Positions 13,522 to 20,261 of a DNA stretch of 21,998 bases are shown here, piece after piece. Location of the stretch: assembly GCA_964580865.1 (NCBI GenBank), contig CAZONM010000047.1:1-21998 (forward strand), in the 5' to 3' direction. A program made the translations under genes and the position numbers. A model generated the notes under the pieces. The model had not been told where the DNA came from. It saw only the letters and a list, made by a program, of their open reading frames with translations, and searched no databases. Position 1 is the stretch's first letter; each line of letters starts with the position of its first letter. The DNA is from JACOUT01 sp964580865. GTDB taxonomy: Bacteria > Myxococcota > UBA727 > VGSZ01.

Positions 13522-14460
13522 GTGGAGCGCGCAGTCGGGACGGTGCTGGTGTTCGGAGCGACGGGCACGGTCGGCAAGCACGTGGTGCGCGAGCTCCGTG
13601 CGCGCGGCGCCGCCGTGCGCGCGCTCGTCCGCAGCGAGCGGCCGCTGCCCGAGGGGGTCGAGCGCGCGACCGGCGATCTGCTCGATCGAGGGTCCGTCGA
13701 CGCCGCACTCGATGGCGTCGACGCCGCGATCTTCATCGCGCCCCACGACGAGCGCGAAGAGGAGATGACCGACAACGTGCTCGGCGCGTGTGCGGCAAAG
13801 AACGTCCGCCTCACCTACTTCAGCGCGGGGCTGCCCGGGGAGAGCCTCTGGGTGCGGCGCTTCTGGCGGTACGCGATGGCGCCGCTCTTTCCGCACTACT
13901 GGGCGCGCTTCAAGCTCGGCGAGCGCGTGTTCGCGCACGCGTCCAGGCCGCTCATTGTCGGGTCGGTGGCGTTCTGCCAGGTCACCGATCCCTTCGTAGA
14001 GGACATCCTCGAGGGCCGATACACCGAGCCCGCGGGCAGCCTTGGCATGGGGCGCGTCGACGCGTACGACATCGGCGCGGTGCTCGCGATCGTGACCCTC
14101 GAGCCCCCGGCGAAGCAGCGCGTGTTTGCCGTCGAAGGGCGGGACGCGATCACGGGCCCCAAGGCCGCCGCGCTCTGGGCCGCCGCGCTCGCGCGCCCCG
14201 TCGCCTACGAGAGCCACAGGAGCGGCCGCTGGAAGCAAGTGCTGCAGGCCCACTACAGCGGGATCAAGCTCGATCACTACGTCAAGACGCTGCGGACCAT
14301 GCCGTTCGCGTGGGTGCCGGTGAGCGCCCGACGGCTCAAGCAGACGGAGGCGCTGCTCGGCCGACCCGCGCGCGGTTACGCCGACTACGTCGACGACCAG
14401 GTGAGAGAGTTGCGCGCTCGCGGCCGCCTCGCCACGCAGCCCGTGCGCGAGCTCGCCTGA
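13522..14460 (+). CDS. NmrA/SDR-like NAD(P)-binding protein
   Basis: A 312-residue atypical short-chain dehydrogenase. The N-terminal Rossmann motif VLVFGATGTVGKHVV, with GATGTVG at residues 12-18, and ALVRSERPLPEGVERATGDL are typical of the NmrA group, which bind NAD(P) and act as reductases or redox sensors. The usual YxxxK of catalytic SDRs is not seen at its normal place; ARFKLGERVF occupies the equivalent region. The start is GTG at 13522, preceded by GGAGG six bases upstream. It is transcribed away from the TetR gene with an operator between, so it is probably induced by that regulator's ligand and may act on it. Substrate unknown. A perfect hairpin follows 17 bases after the stop. Confidence 0.88.
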   Translation: MERAVGTVLVFGATGTVGKHVVRELRARGAAVRALVRSERPLPEGVERATGDLLDRGSVDAALDGVDAAIFIAPHDEREEEMTDNVLGACAAKNVRLTYFSAGLPGESLWVRRFWRYAMAPLFPHYWARFKLGERVFAHASRPLIVGSVAFCQVTDPFVEDILEGRYTEPAGSLGMGRVDAYDIGAVLAIVTLEPPAKQRVFAVEGRDAITGPKAAALWAAALARPVAYESHRSGRWKQVLQAHYSGIKLDHYVKTLRTMPFAWVPVSARRLKQTEALLGRPARGYADYVDDQVRELRARGRLATQPVRELA

Positions 14461-14477
14461 CGCCGCTCGCCCGTGAG

Positions 14478-14501
14478 CGTCAGCGCAAGGTGTCGCTGAC
14501 G
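14478..14501. terminator. Perfect 8-bp hairpin between convergent genes
   Basis: CGTCAGCG (14478-14485) and CGCTGACG (14494-14501) form an exact stem with an 8-base loop. It lies 17 bases after the NmrA-like stop and 8 bases beyond the last minus-strand ORF, so it could end transcription from both sides. There is no T-run, so it may act as an mRNA-stabilising stem or with Rho. Confidence 0.5.
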
Positions 14502-14508
14502 AGGCACA

Positions 14509-14577
14509 TCACGTCGCGAGCACCAGGCCGACGTGAATGACGGCGACCGGCTTGTCGAACAGCTTGGCCGCCCTCAC
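14509..14577 (-). CDS. Possible 22-aa peptide coupled to the DUF1295 gene
   Basis: A GTG-started ORF of 22 codons overlaps the DUF1295 stop as GTGA and ends just before the hairpin. Its product (RAAKLFDKPVAVIHVGLVLAT after the start) has a hydrophobic C-terminal half. It may be a small protein, the stump of a lost gene or chance; its length and GTG start keep confidence low. Confidence 0.25.
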   Translation of the reverse strand: MRAAKLFDKPVAVIHVGLVLAT

Positions 14578-15401
14578 CCCAGGTAGATGCGCAGGCGCTT
14601 GAGCGAGTAGAGCGGCACGAAGGGGATGAGCACCGGGACCTCGCGCACATAGCACTGAAACGCTGGGTCTCCGCCGTAGCGGGCCTCTTGCTTCAGCTCG
14701 AGGCGGCGGGTGGACCCGAGCATGACGAGCTGGATGCACAGGAGCCCGGCCGCGGCGATGAGCCAGTGCAGCAGCGTGCCGTAGCCCGCCGCCCCCGAGA
14801 GGAAGGCCCCGCTCCAGAAGATCATCTCGCCAAGGTAATTCGGGCAGCGGACCAGCCGGTACAGGCCTCGATCGCAGAAGCGCGCGGGCGCGTGGCGCTT
14901 GGCGGCGGACTTCTGCCGGTCGGCCCACGACTCGAGGGTCAGGCCGCCCGCCATGATGACGACGCCGGTCCAGAGCCACGCGGAGGCGCCGGCTCCCGGC
15001 GCGCGGAGCACGAAGAGCGCGGGCGAGAACATCGCCACGTACAGGAGCGCCACGCCGATCCAGATGGCCACCTTCACGCCGAAGGGCATGGCGCGGTTGC
15101 GCGCCTCCACCTCGGCCAGCTCCGTGCGGTACGCGGGCGAGCGCTCGCGCAGGAGGAGAAAGCTGCCGAGGCGCAGGCCATAGGCCATGAGGAGCGCGAG
15201 CTGCAGGGCCGCCCCTCCCGAGAGCTCCGCGCGCATGCGCAGCGCGGTGAGCGCCCCCATGGCGACGATGGAGAAGGCGTAGCCGAGGCTCACGAACCAA
15301 TAGACGCGCAGGAAGCCCGTGGCGGAGATGAGTAGGGCCACCGCGAAGAGCGGCGCCAGCTCGAGGAAGAACGCCGAGGGATCGGCGGGCAGGAGGCTCA
15401 C
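14574..15401 (-). CDS. DUF1295 / steroid 5-alpha-reductase-like membrane enzyme
   Basis: A 275-residue integral membrane protein with about six or seven hydrophobic segments. The signature RGLYRLVRCPNYLGEMIFW, with RCPNYLGE at residues 185-192, is the hallmark of DUF1295, related to 3-oxo-5-alpha-steroid 4-dehydrogenases and isoprenylcysteine methyltransferase-like enzymes that bind NADPH or S-adenosylmethionine at the membrane. A second conserved region near 235-255 has the family's Glu-rich pattern before an RYGG/FQCY segment. The start is GTG at 15401, overlapping the kinase stop as GTGA, so translation is coupled. The reaction and substrate are unknown; a lipid, sterol or isoprenoid is the natural guess from the family. 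Pairing with a histidine kinase is unusual. Confidence 0.85.
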   Translation of the reverse strand: MSLLPADPSAFFLELAPLFAVALLISATGFLRVYWFVSLGYAFSIVAMGALTALRMRAELSGGAALQLALLMAYGLRLGSFLLLRERSPAYRTELAEVEARNRAMPFGVKVAIWIGVALLYVAMFSPALFVLRAPGAGASAWLWTGVVIMAGGLTLESWADRQKSAAKRHAPARFCDRGLYRLVRCPNYLGEMIFWSGAFLSGAAGYGTLLHWLIAAAGLLCIQLVMLGSTRRLELKQEARYGGDPAFQCYVREVPVLIPFVPLYSLKRLRIYLG

Positions 15402-17521
15402 GCGCGCCCCGCAGGTGCGTCGCCCTCGCGCGTGCGCGGGGGGCCGTGCACCGGCAGCCGTACGTGGAAGGTGGTGCCGCGGCCCAGGGTCGTCTCGAAG
15501 CCGATCGAGCCCATGTGCTTCTCCTGCACGATGCTCCAGGCCATCGCGAGCCCCTGTCCCGTGCCGCGCCCCACCTCCTTGGTGGTGAAGAAGGGCTCGA
15601 ACACGCGCGGCTGCACGTGCTCCGGGATGCCCGTCCCGGTGTCGGAGACGGAGATGCGCACCAGGGGTGCACCGCCGGCTGCGTCTTCGAGCGCGGTCTT
15701 CACCTGGATGCGCCCACGGGTGGCGCTGCCCTTCACGACGTCACCGATGGCATGGGAGGCGTTGACCACGAGGTTCAGCACCACGCGGTTGATGTCCCCG
15801 AGGTGGCACACGACCGGCGGGAGCGGGGAGAGCTCGGTCTCCACGTCCGCGACGTCCTTGTACTCGGAGCGCGCGATGACGAGCGTGTTCTCGATGGCGC
15901 GGTTGAGATCGGCGGGCTCCATCTGCTGCTGATCGGCCCGCGAGAACTCCTTCATGGAGCGCACGATCTCCGCCACGCGCTTCAGGCCCTCGACGCTGCG
16001 ATCGAAGGCCCGCGGTAGGGCCTCGCGCACGTACTCCAGGTCGGCGTCGTCGAGGGCCGCGTCGATCCGCGCGGCGCGCTCGGGGTCGCCGCCACCCGGG
16101 GACGCCTGGTGCGCTTGCAGGAGCGGGTCGAGCACGCCGAAGACCGCGCCCGCGGACTCTTGCAGGAAGTGGATGCTGTCGCTCACGAACTGGATCGGCG
16201 TGTTGATCTCGTGAGCGACACCCGCGGCGAGGGTGCCGATGGCCGCCAGGCGGTCCGCCGACATCAGGTCCTGCTGCAGGCGCTTGTTCTCGGTGACGTC
16301 CTGGCTCAGGAGGATGGCCCTTGGCTCGGCGCCCCCGGAGCGCAAGAGCGTGAGCTGGTTCGAGAACCACACGCGCTGGCCGTTCGGCAGCTGGACGGAG
16401 CCCTCGGTGCAGCTCGGGCTCCCCGTGCGGAACAGCTCCTCGAGGGAGGCCCGCATCCTGGGGTGGTGCTCCGGGGGCAGGTACTCGAGCCAGGAGCTGC
16501 CGATCACCTGCTCGAGCGGCCGCCTCTGCAGGCGGTTGATGAAGACGATGCGGCCCTCGCGATCGAGCACCGCCACCATGGGCGGGACGTCCTTCAGCAC
16601 CGCGCGCAAGAACTCCCGGGCCTCGTCCGCGGCGCGCTCGGCCCGCCGTCGCGCTCCGTACTCCTCGAGATGCTGGAGGGCCACGCCGAGCATCTCGAGC
16701 ACGACGGGCTCGACGTCACGTCGCACGACCCCGTAGAGCTCGAGCACCGCCACGACCTTGCCGGACTCGCGCAGGGGCAGCGCCAGGCCCGAGCGCAGCC
16801 CCGCGGCGCCGGCGGCGACGGCGCGCTCGCCCCAGGCGTCGGAGAGATCGGCTAGCCACTCCGGGCGCCCAGAGTGGGCCGCGCGGCACACGAGGCAGGA
16901 GCCGTGTCCGACGCAGGGTTCGGGTGGCACGACCATGAACCGTTGCCCCTGCGCCGTGCGCGACACCTGCCGCTCGCGCGACCAGGTGCCCCGCTCGTCC
17001 CGGCGCCACAGCGCGCCCCAGTCCCACTCCAAGCGCTCACAGAGGCTGTGCAGCAGGGTGTCCTGGAGCTCCTCGAGGGGGCGGACCTCCACCATGGCGG
17101 AGGTCAGCTCCGCCTGCACGCGGAGCAGCTGCGCCGAGACGTGCTCGCGGGAGATGTCCGCGTGGATCAGGGCCACGTGGCCGTCTGGCAGGCGGTGGCC
17201 CGAGAGGCGGAACCAGCGCAGCTGCGTCGGCGCGTGGCACGAGTAGACCCACGGGAGTGCCGCGTCATCGCCCGCGACGAAGCGGCGGATTCGGTCCGCG
17301 GCGGGGTCGCTCCCACACGCGGCCAGGTAGTCGAGGCCGAGGCCGGCGAGGGTGGCCGGGTCGGCGTCGTTCTGCGCGGCGAAGCGCCGCCACTCCTCGT
17401 TTACCGAGCGGATGATTCCCTCGCGGTCGATCACCGCGAGGGCCGTCGGCACCACGTCCGGTACCTGGGATTGGCTGGCGCTTCGCATGCCCCTGTCCGC
17501 TGATCCCCCTTCGGCAAGCAA
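15398..17521 (-). CDS. PAS-GAF-PAS sensor histidine kinase
   Basis: A 707-residue cytoplasmic kinase without membrane helices. Domain order: PAS at about 20-125, GAF at 140-290, PAS at 305-412, then HisKA with His437 in GVAHEINTPIQF, a long inserted helical region at 455-515, and HATPase with VVLNLVVNASHAI, DTGTGIP and GTGQGLAMAWSIV. GHEINTP-type kinases usually pair with NtrC-like or other separate regulators; none is adjacent. The GAF contains three close cysteines (C203, C209 and C212 in PCVGHGSCLVC), possibly a metal or redox site. The start is uncertain: TTG 17521 has AAGGA seven bases upstream, while ATG 17488 would remove 11 residues. It shares a GTGA overlap with the downstream DUF1295 gene and is divergent from the DUF1697 gene. 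Confidence 0.92.
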   Translation of the reverse strand: MLAEGGSADRGMRSASQSQVPDVVPTALAVIDREGIIRSVNEEWRRFAAQNDADPATLAGLGLDYLAACGSDPAADRIRRFVAGDDAALPWVYSCHAPTQLRWFRLSGHRLPDGHVALIHADISREHVSAQLLRVQAELTSAMVEVRPLEELQDTLLHSLCERLEWDWGALWRRDERGTWSRERQVSRTAQGQRFMVVPPEPCVGHGSCLVCRAAHSGRPEWLADLSDAWGERAVAAGAAGLRSGLALPLRESGKVVAVLELYGVVRRDVEPVVLEMLGVALQHLEEYGARRRAERAADEAREFLRAVLKDVPPMVAVLDREGRIVFINRLQRRPLEQVIGSSWLEYLPPEHHPRMRASLEELFRTGSPSCTEGSVQLPNGQRVWFSNQLTLLRSGGAEPRAILLSQDVTENKRLQQDLMSADRLAAIGTLAAGVAHEINTPIQFVSDSIHFLQESAGAVFGVLDPLLQAHQASPGGGDPERAARIDAALDDADLEYVREALPRAFDRSVEGLKRVAEIVRSMKEFSRADQQQMEPADLNRAIENTLVIARSEYKDVADVETELSPLPPVVCHLGDINRVVLNLVVNASHAIGDVVKGSATRGRIQVKTALEDAAGGAPLVRISVSDTGTGIPEHVQPRVFEPFFTTKEVGRGTGQGLAMAWSIVQEKHMGSIGFETTLGRGTTFHVRLPVHGPPRTREGDAPAGRA

Positions 17522-17569
17522 GGGGTCTTCCTTGAGTCTCTGCCCGCCCAGCGGCGGCTCCCTCCGGTG

Positions 17570-17615
17570 CTGTCGGGCTCCGACAGCCTAGCCATTCCGC
17601 ACGCAGCGGTGCCAA
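17570..17615 (-). promoter_or_regulatory. Possible promoter and leader hairpin of the kinase operon
   Basis: On the minus strand TTGGCA (17610-17615) and TAGGCT (17585-17590) are separated by 19 bases, a plausible but long-spaced promoter. CTGTCGG (17570-17576) and CCGACAG (17580-17586) form an exact 7-bp stem with a 3-base loop that overlaps the -10 and the likely transcription start. It could be an operator or a 5' stem in the mRNA. Confidence 0.35.
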
Positions 17616-17777
17616 GGCCCTTCGCGGCCAACCCGGTGTCGAGCTCGCGCTTCGGCACGTGCAGCGGGTTGCTGCGCTTCGCGGGCACGTTGACCGCCTG
17701 CGATGTCCAACAGCTTGGTAAAACGCCGATCACATTGGCCCCGGTCGCCCGGCGCCGCGACTCACGAGGAGCGGACC

Positions 17778-18407
17778 ATGAGCAGGCACCTCGTCCTCCT
17801 GCGCGGCATCAACGTCGGCGGCAAGAACACCGTGCCCATGGCGGCCTTGAAGGCGTGCCTCACGCGCCTCGGCTTCGCCAACGTCTCGACGTACATCGCG
17901 AGCGGCAACGTCATCCTCGACTCCGGCAAGAGCGCGGCCGAGGTCAAGGCGATCATCGAGGCGGCGCTGCCGAAGGCCTTCCGCCTCGACAGCGACGTCA
18001 TCAAGGTCGCGGTGCTGAGCCGGCGGCAGCTCCAGGAGGTGATCGATCTCAAGCCCGCGGGCTTCGGCGATGACCCAAAGAAGCACCACAGCGACGTGCT
18101 CTTCCTCATGGGCCTCACGGCGGCGAAGGTGATGCCCCTCTTCTCTCCCCGCGAGGGCGTCGACAAGGTCTGGCCGGGCAAAGGCGTGATCTACTCGCAG
18201 CGCCTGCGCGCCCAGCGGACCAGGAGCCGCCTCAACGTGATCATGGCGGCCCCCGAGTACCGGGCCATGACCGTTCGGAGCTGGGCGACCACCACCAAGC
18301 TCCTCGCGCTGATGACCGACCGCGACGGCACGGCGGCGGACCGGGCTCCGCGCGGGCAGGCGCGCCGCGAGCGCGGGGGCGGTCTCGGAACCCGGGCTCG
18401 GAAGTAG
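17778..18407 (+). CDS. DUF1697 family protein
   Basis: A 209-residue cytoplasmic protein. HLVLLRGINVGGKNTVPMA at the start, STYIASGNVIL at about 37-47, and VRSWATTTKLLALM near 170-183 are the conserved blocks of DUF1697, a widespread bacterial family with no settled biochemical role. The start at 17778 is set by GAGGAG six bases upstream; an in-frame ATG at 17703 would add 25 residues with no such site. The C-terminal 25 residues are Arg/Gly-rich and outside the usual domain. Its stop codon TAG is also the first three bases of the TAGACT hexamer before the protease gene, so the two genes lie head to tail but may be transcribed separately. Confidence 0.9.
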   Translation: MSRHLVLLRGINVGGKNTVPMAALKACLTRLGFANVSTYIASGNVILDSGKSAAEVKAIIEAALPKAFRLDSDVIKVAVLSRRQLQEVIDLKPAGFGDDPKKHHSDVLFLMGLTAAKVMPLFSPREGVDKVWPGKGVIYSQRLRAQRTRSRLNVIMAAPEYRAMTVRSWATTTKLLALMTDRDGTAADRAPRGQARRERGGGLGTRARK

Positions 18408-18410
18408 ACT
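18405..18410 (+). promoter_or_regulatory. Candidate -10 of a leaderless promoter for the protease
   Basis: TAGACT is six bases before ATG 18417 and begins with the stop codon of the DUF1697 gene. No Shine-Dalgarno sequence precedes the protease start, which supports leaderless expression. Confidence 0.4.
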
Positions 18411-18416
18411 CCCCCC

Positions 18417-20039
18417 ATGCTCCTCCCCGCGGCGCTGCTCTGCCTGACGCCCTCGGCCCAGGCGCTCGACGTGGGGCAGTCGCTGCATGGCGTCGTACTG
18501 CTGGTCACCGATCTCGGCGGCGGCCTGGCTTCCTATGGCAGCGGCGTCGTCGTCGACGAGCAGGGCGACGTAGTGACCAACCTCCACGTGCTCGAGGGCG
18601 CCAAGGCGGTGCGCGCCCTGGTCTATGACCCCGACCGACCCTCGTACGCCGCGATCGACGGTGGGCTGCCGCGCGTGGTGTTCGAGCGCGAGCGGGAGCT
18701 GATCCCGGTGCGCATGGTGCGCGGCGATCCCCTCCTCGACCTCGCCGTGGTGCGGCTCGAGCGGCCCGCGCGGGTCCTCCCCATGCCCATCGCGGCGGCC
18801 GGACCCGCCATCGGCGACGCGGTCGCGGCGCTCGGTCACCCGGAACAGAACTTCTGGACCGTGACGCGCGGCCAGGTCAGCGGCACACACCAAGGCCTCA
18901 TTCAGCACGACGCCGCCGTCAACAAAGGCAACTCCGGCGGCCCGCTCCTCAACGCCAAGGGCGAGGTCATCGGCATCAACACGATGGTCCTCAAGGGCGC
19001 GCAGGGGATCTCGTACGCGCGCCCGATCGGGCTCGCGGGCAAGCTGCTCGCCGCCGTCCAAGCACCGGTGGCGATGGATCGATCGACCCCGCAGAAGGCG
19101 GTCGAGAACTGCAACCACGCCCGCGAGCTCGGCGACCCGTCGTATGCGCAGTGCATTAACTGGGGGTCGAGCTACACGCTGTTCCGCGAGCTCGTCGAGC
19201 AGATGTTGAGCGGCACGATCCAAGACTTCCAGGTCTCGCTCACCCCAGACGAGCCTCCGCGAGTCCTGCGCGGGGGACCCAAACGTCACGCGCGCGACGT
19301 CGTGCGCACCTGGCTCGACGCGGGGGACGGGCGCGCCGAGGTCTGGGTGCAGCGCTACGGCCCATTCGCGCTCGCCGTCACGCTCAGCGACGACCCGGTG
19401 GAGGCCGGGCTCGCTGCCGACGTGTTCCTGTCGTACATCTGTGATGGGACACGTGGTGGTCGCCCGCCTCCCGGCCCGCCGAAACCGGCCAAGACCCGCG
19501 GCGTTCCTCGCGACAAGCTCCGCCTCCAGATTGAGAGCAAGGTCGGCGAGGGCGCCGTCGTCTCGGACGGCGGCGCGACGGGGACGGGCCTCAAGGTGTC
19601 GCTGGTCGACATCGCCGGATTGCGTCGGACGATGAAGATGGGCCTGCGTGTCGACGAGGTGGCCATGGCCGGCGAGGATCACGCGTGGGTGGCCCTGTCG
19701 GGGCGCAATCTCGACGGAACGCCGTATCGCTACTCGGTGCACGTGGTGCGAGCACCCGATGGGTGGCGAGAGGTCGACCCATTCGCACCACCGGACAAGG
19801 CCCATCGGCGCCCAAGCCGCTTTCCTCCGCAGGTCTCGGTGTCGACGACGGCTGCGCTCGGGGGGGTCATCGCCGCCGGCATCCTCGGCGTCTACGCCCA
19901 TGAGGACGGCCCGAACGGTGTGAACGTCGACCTGGATCTCGAGCACACCTGGCCCGCGTTGCTCGACGCCATCAGGAATCGCTCCACGCCGACCGGCGCA
20001 CAGGTGGCGACGACGCTCGAGCAGGCCATGGCGCGCTGA
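18417..20039 (+). CDS. Exported trypsin-like (S1C) serine protease with a novel C-terminal region
   Basis: A 540-residue protein. An N-terminal signal peptide (MLLPAALLCLTPSAQALD) with a likely cleavage after AQA sends it to the periplasm or cell surface. The triad of an HtrA/DegP-like trypsin fold is complete: His57 (VVTNLHVLEG), Asp108 (LLDLAVVRL) and Ser173 (NKGNSGGPLLN). There is no PDZ domain after the protease domain (about 20-230). Residues 230-470 are unrecognised, with a region at 235-262 that has two cysteines and a Pro-rich stretch at 349-360. A hydrophobic segment at 479-494 (AALGGVIAAGILGVYA) followed by an acidic tail could anchor the C-terminus in a membrane. It follows a DUF1697 gene by nine bases. 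Substrates are unknown. Confidence 0.9.
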   Translation: MLLPAALLCLTPSAQALDVGQSLHGVVLLVTDLGGGLASYGSGVVVDEQGDVVTNLHVLEGAKAVRALVYDPDRPSYAAIDGGLPRVVFERERELIPVRMVRGDPLLDLAVVRLERPARVLPMPIAAAGPAIGDAVAALGHPEQNFWTVTRGQVSGTHQGLIQHDAAVNKGNSGGPLLNAKGEVIGINTMVLKGAQGISYARPIGLAGKLLAAVQAPVAMDRSTPQKAVENCNHARELGDPSYAQCINWGSSYTLFRELVEQMLSGTIQDFQVSLTPDEPPRVLRGGPKRHARDVVRTWLDAGDGRAEVWVQRYGPFALAVTLSDDPVEAGLAADVFLSYICDGTRGGRPPPGPPKPAKTRGVPRDKLRLQIESKVGEGAVVSDGGATGTGLKVSLVDIAGLRRTMKMGLRVDEVAMAGEDHAWVALSGRNLDGTPYRYSVHVVRAPDGWREVDPFAPPDKAHRRPSRFPPQVSVSTTAALGGVIAAGILGVYAHEDGPNGVNVDLDLEHTWPALLDAIRNRSTPTGAQVATTLEQAMAR

Positions 20040-20184
20040 AGATGCGCGCCATCACGGAGATCCGACGACCGACGGCCGCCCATGTGCGCTACCGATCCCG
20101 AGCCGATCGGCGGCCAGCGCCGAGCCTCCCGCGCGGCGCGAGGGCCCGTCCTCACGAGCGCCGACGACCGGGCGCCGATCGTCG

Positions 20185-20198
20185 AGCGGCGCGCCGCT
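20185..20198. other. 14-bp perfect palindrome between convergent genes
   Basis: AGCGGCGCGCCGCT at 20185-20198 is its own reverse complement, nested within outer GATCG/CGATC arms (around 20178 and 20214). It lies in the 222-base space between the convergent protease and GMC genes and may form a terminator-like stem; no T-run follows. Nothing else is seen in this interval. Confidence 0.3.
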
Positions 20199-20261
20199 GC
20201 CGGCGATCTCGAGGGCGCCCGTCGGAACGGTCGTGACCACGCGCGACGCGCCTGACCGCGG

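Noticed and set aside
14509..15672. Minus-strand ORF of 387 codons over the DUF1295 gene
   Set aside because: Out-of-frame shadow of the kinase and DUF1295 genes; only its last 22 codons, which can start at a GTG, were kept as a weak small ORF.
17730..19946. Minus-strand ORF of 738 codons antisense to the DUF1697 and protease genes
   Set aside because: Long only because GC-rich DNA has few stops; composition is rich in Arg, His, Asp and Val with no domain, while the plus strand holds two clear families.
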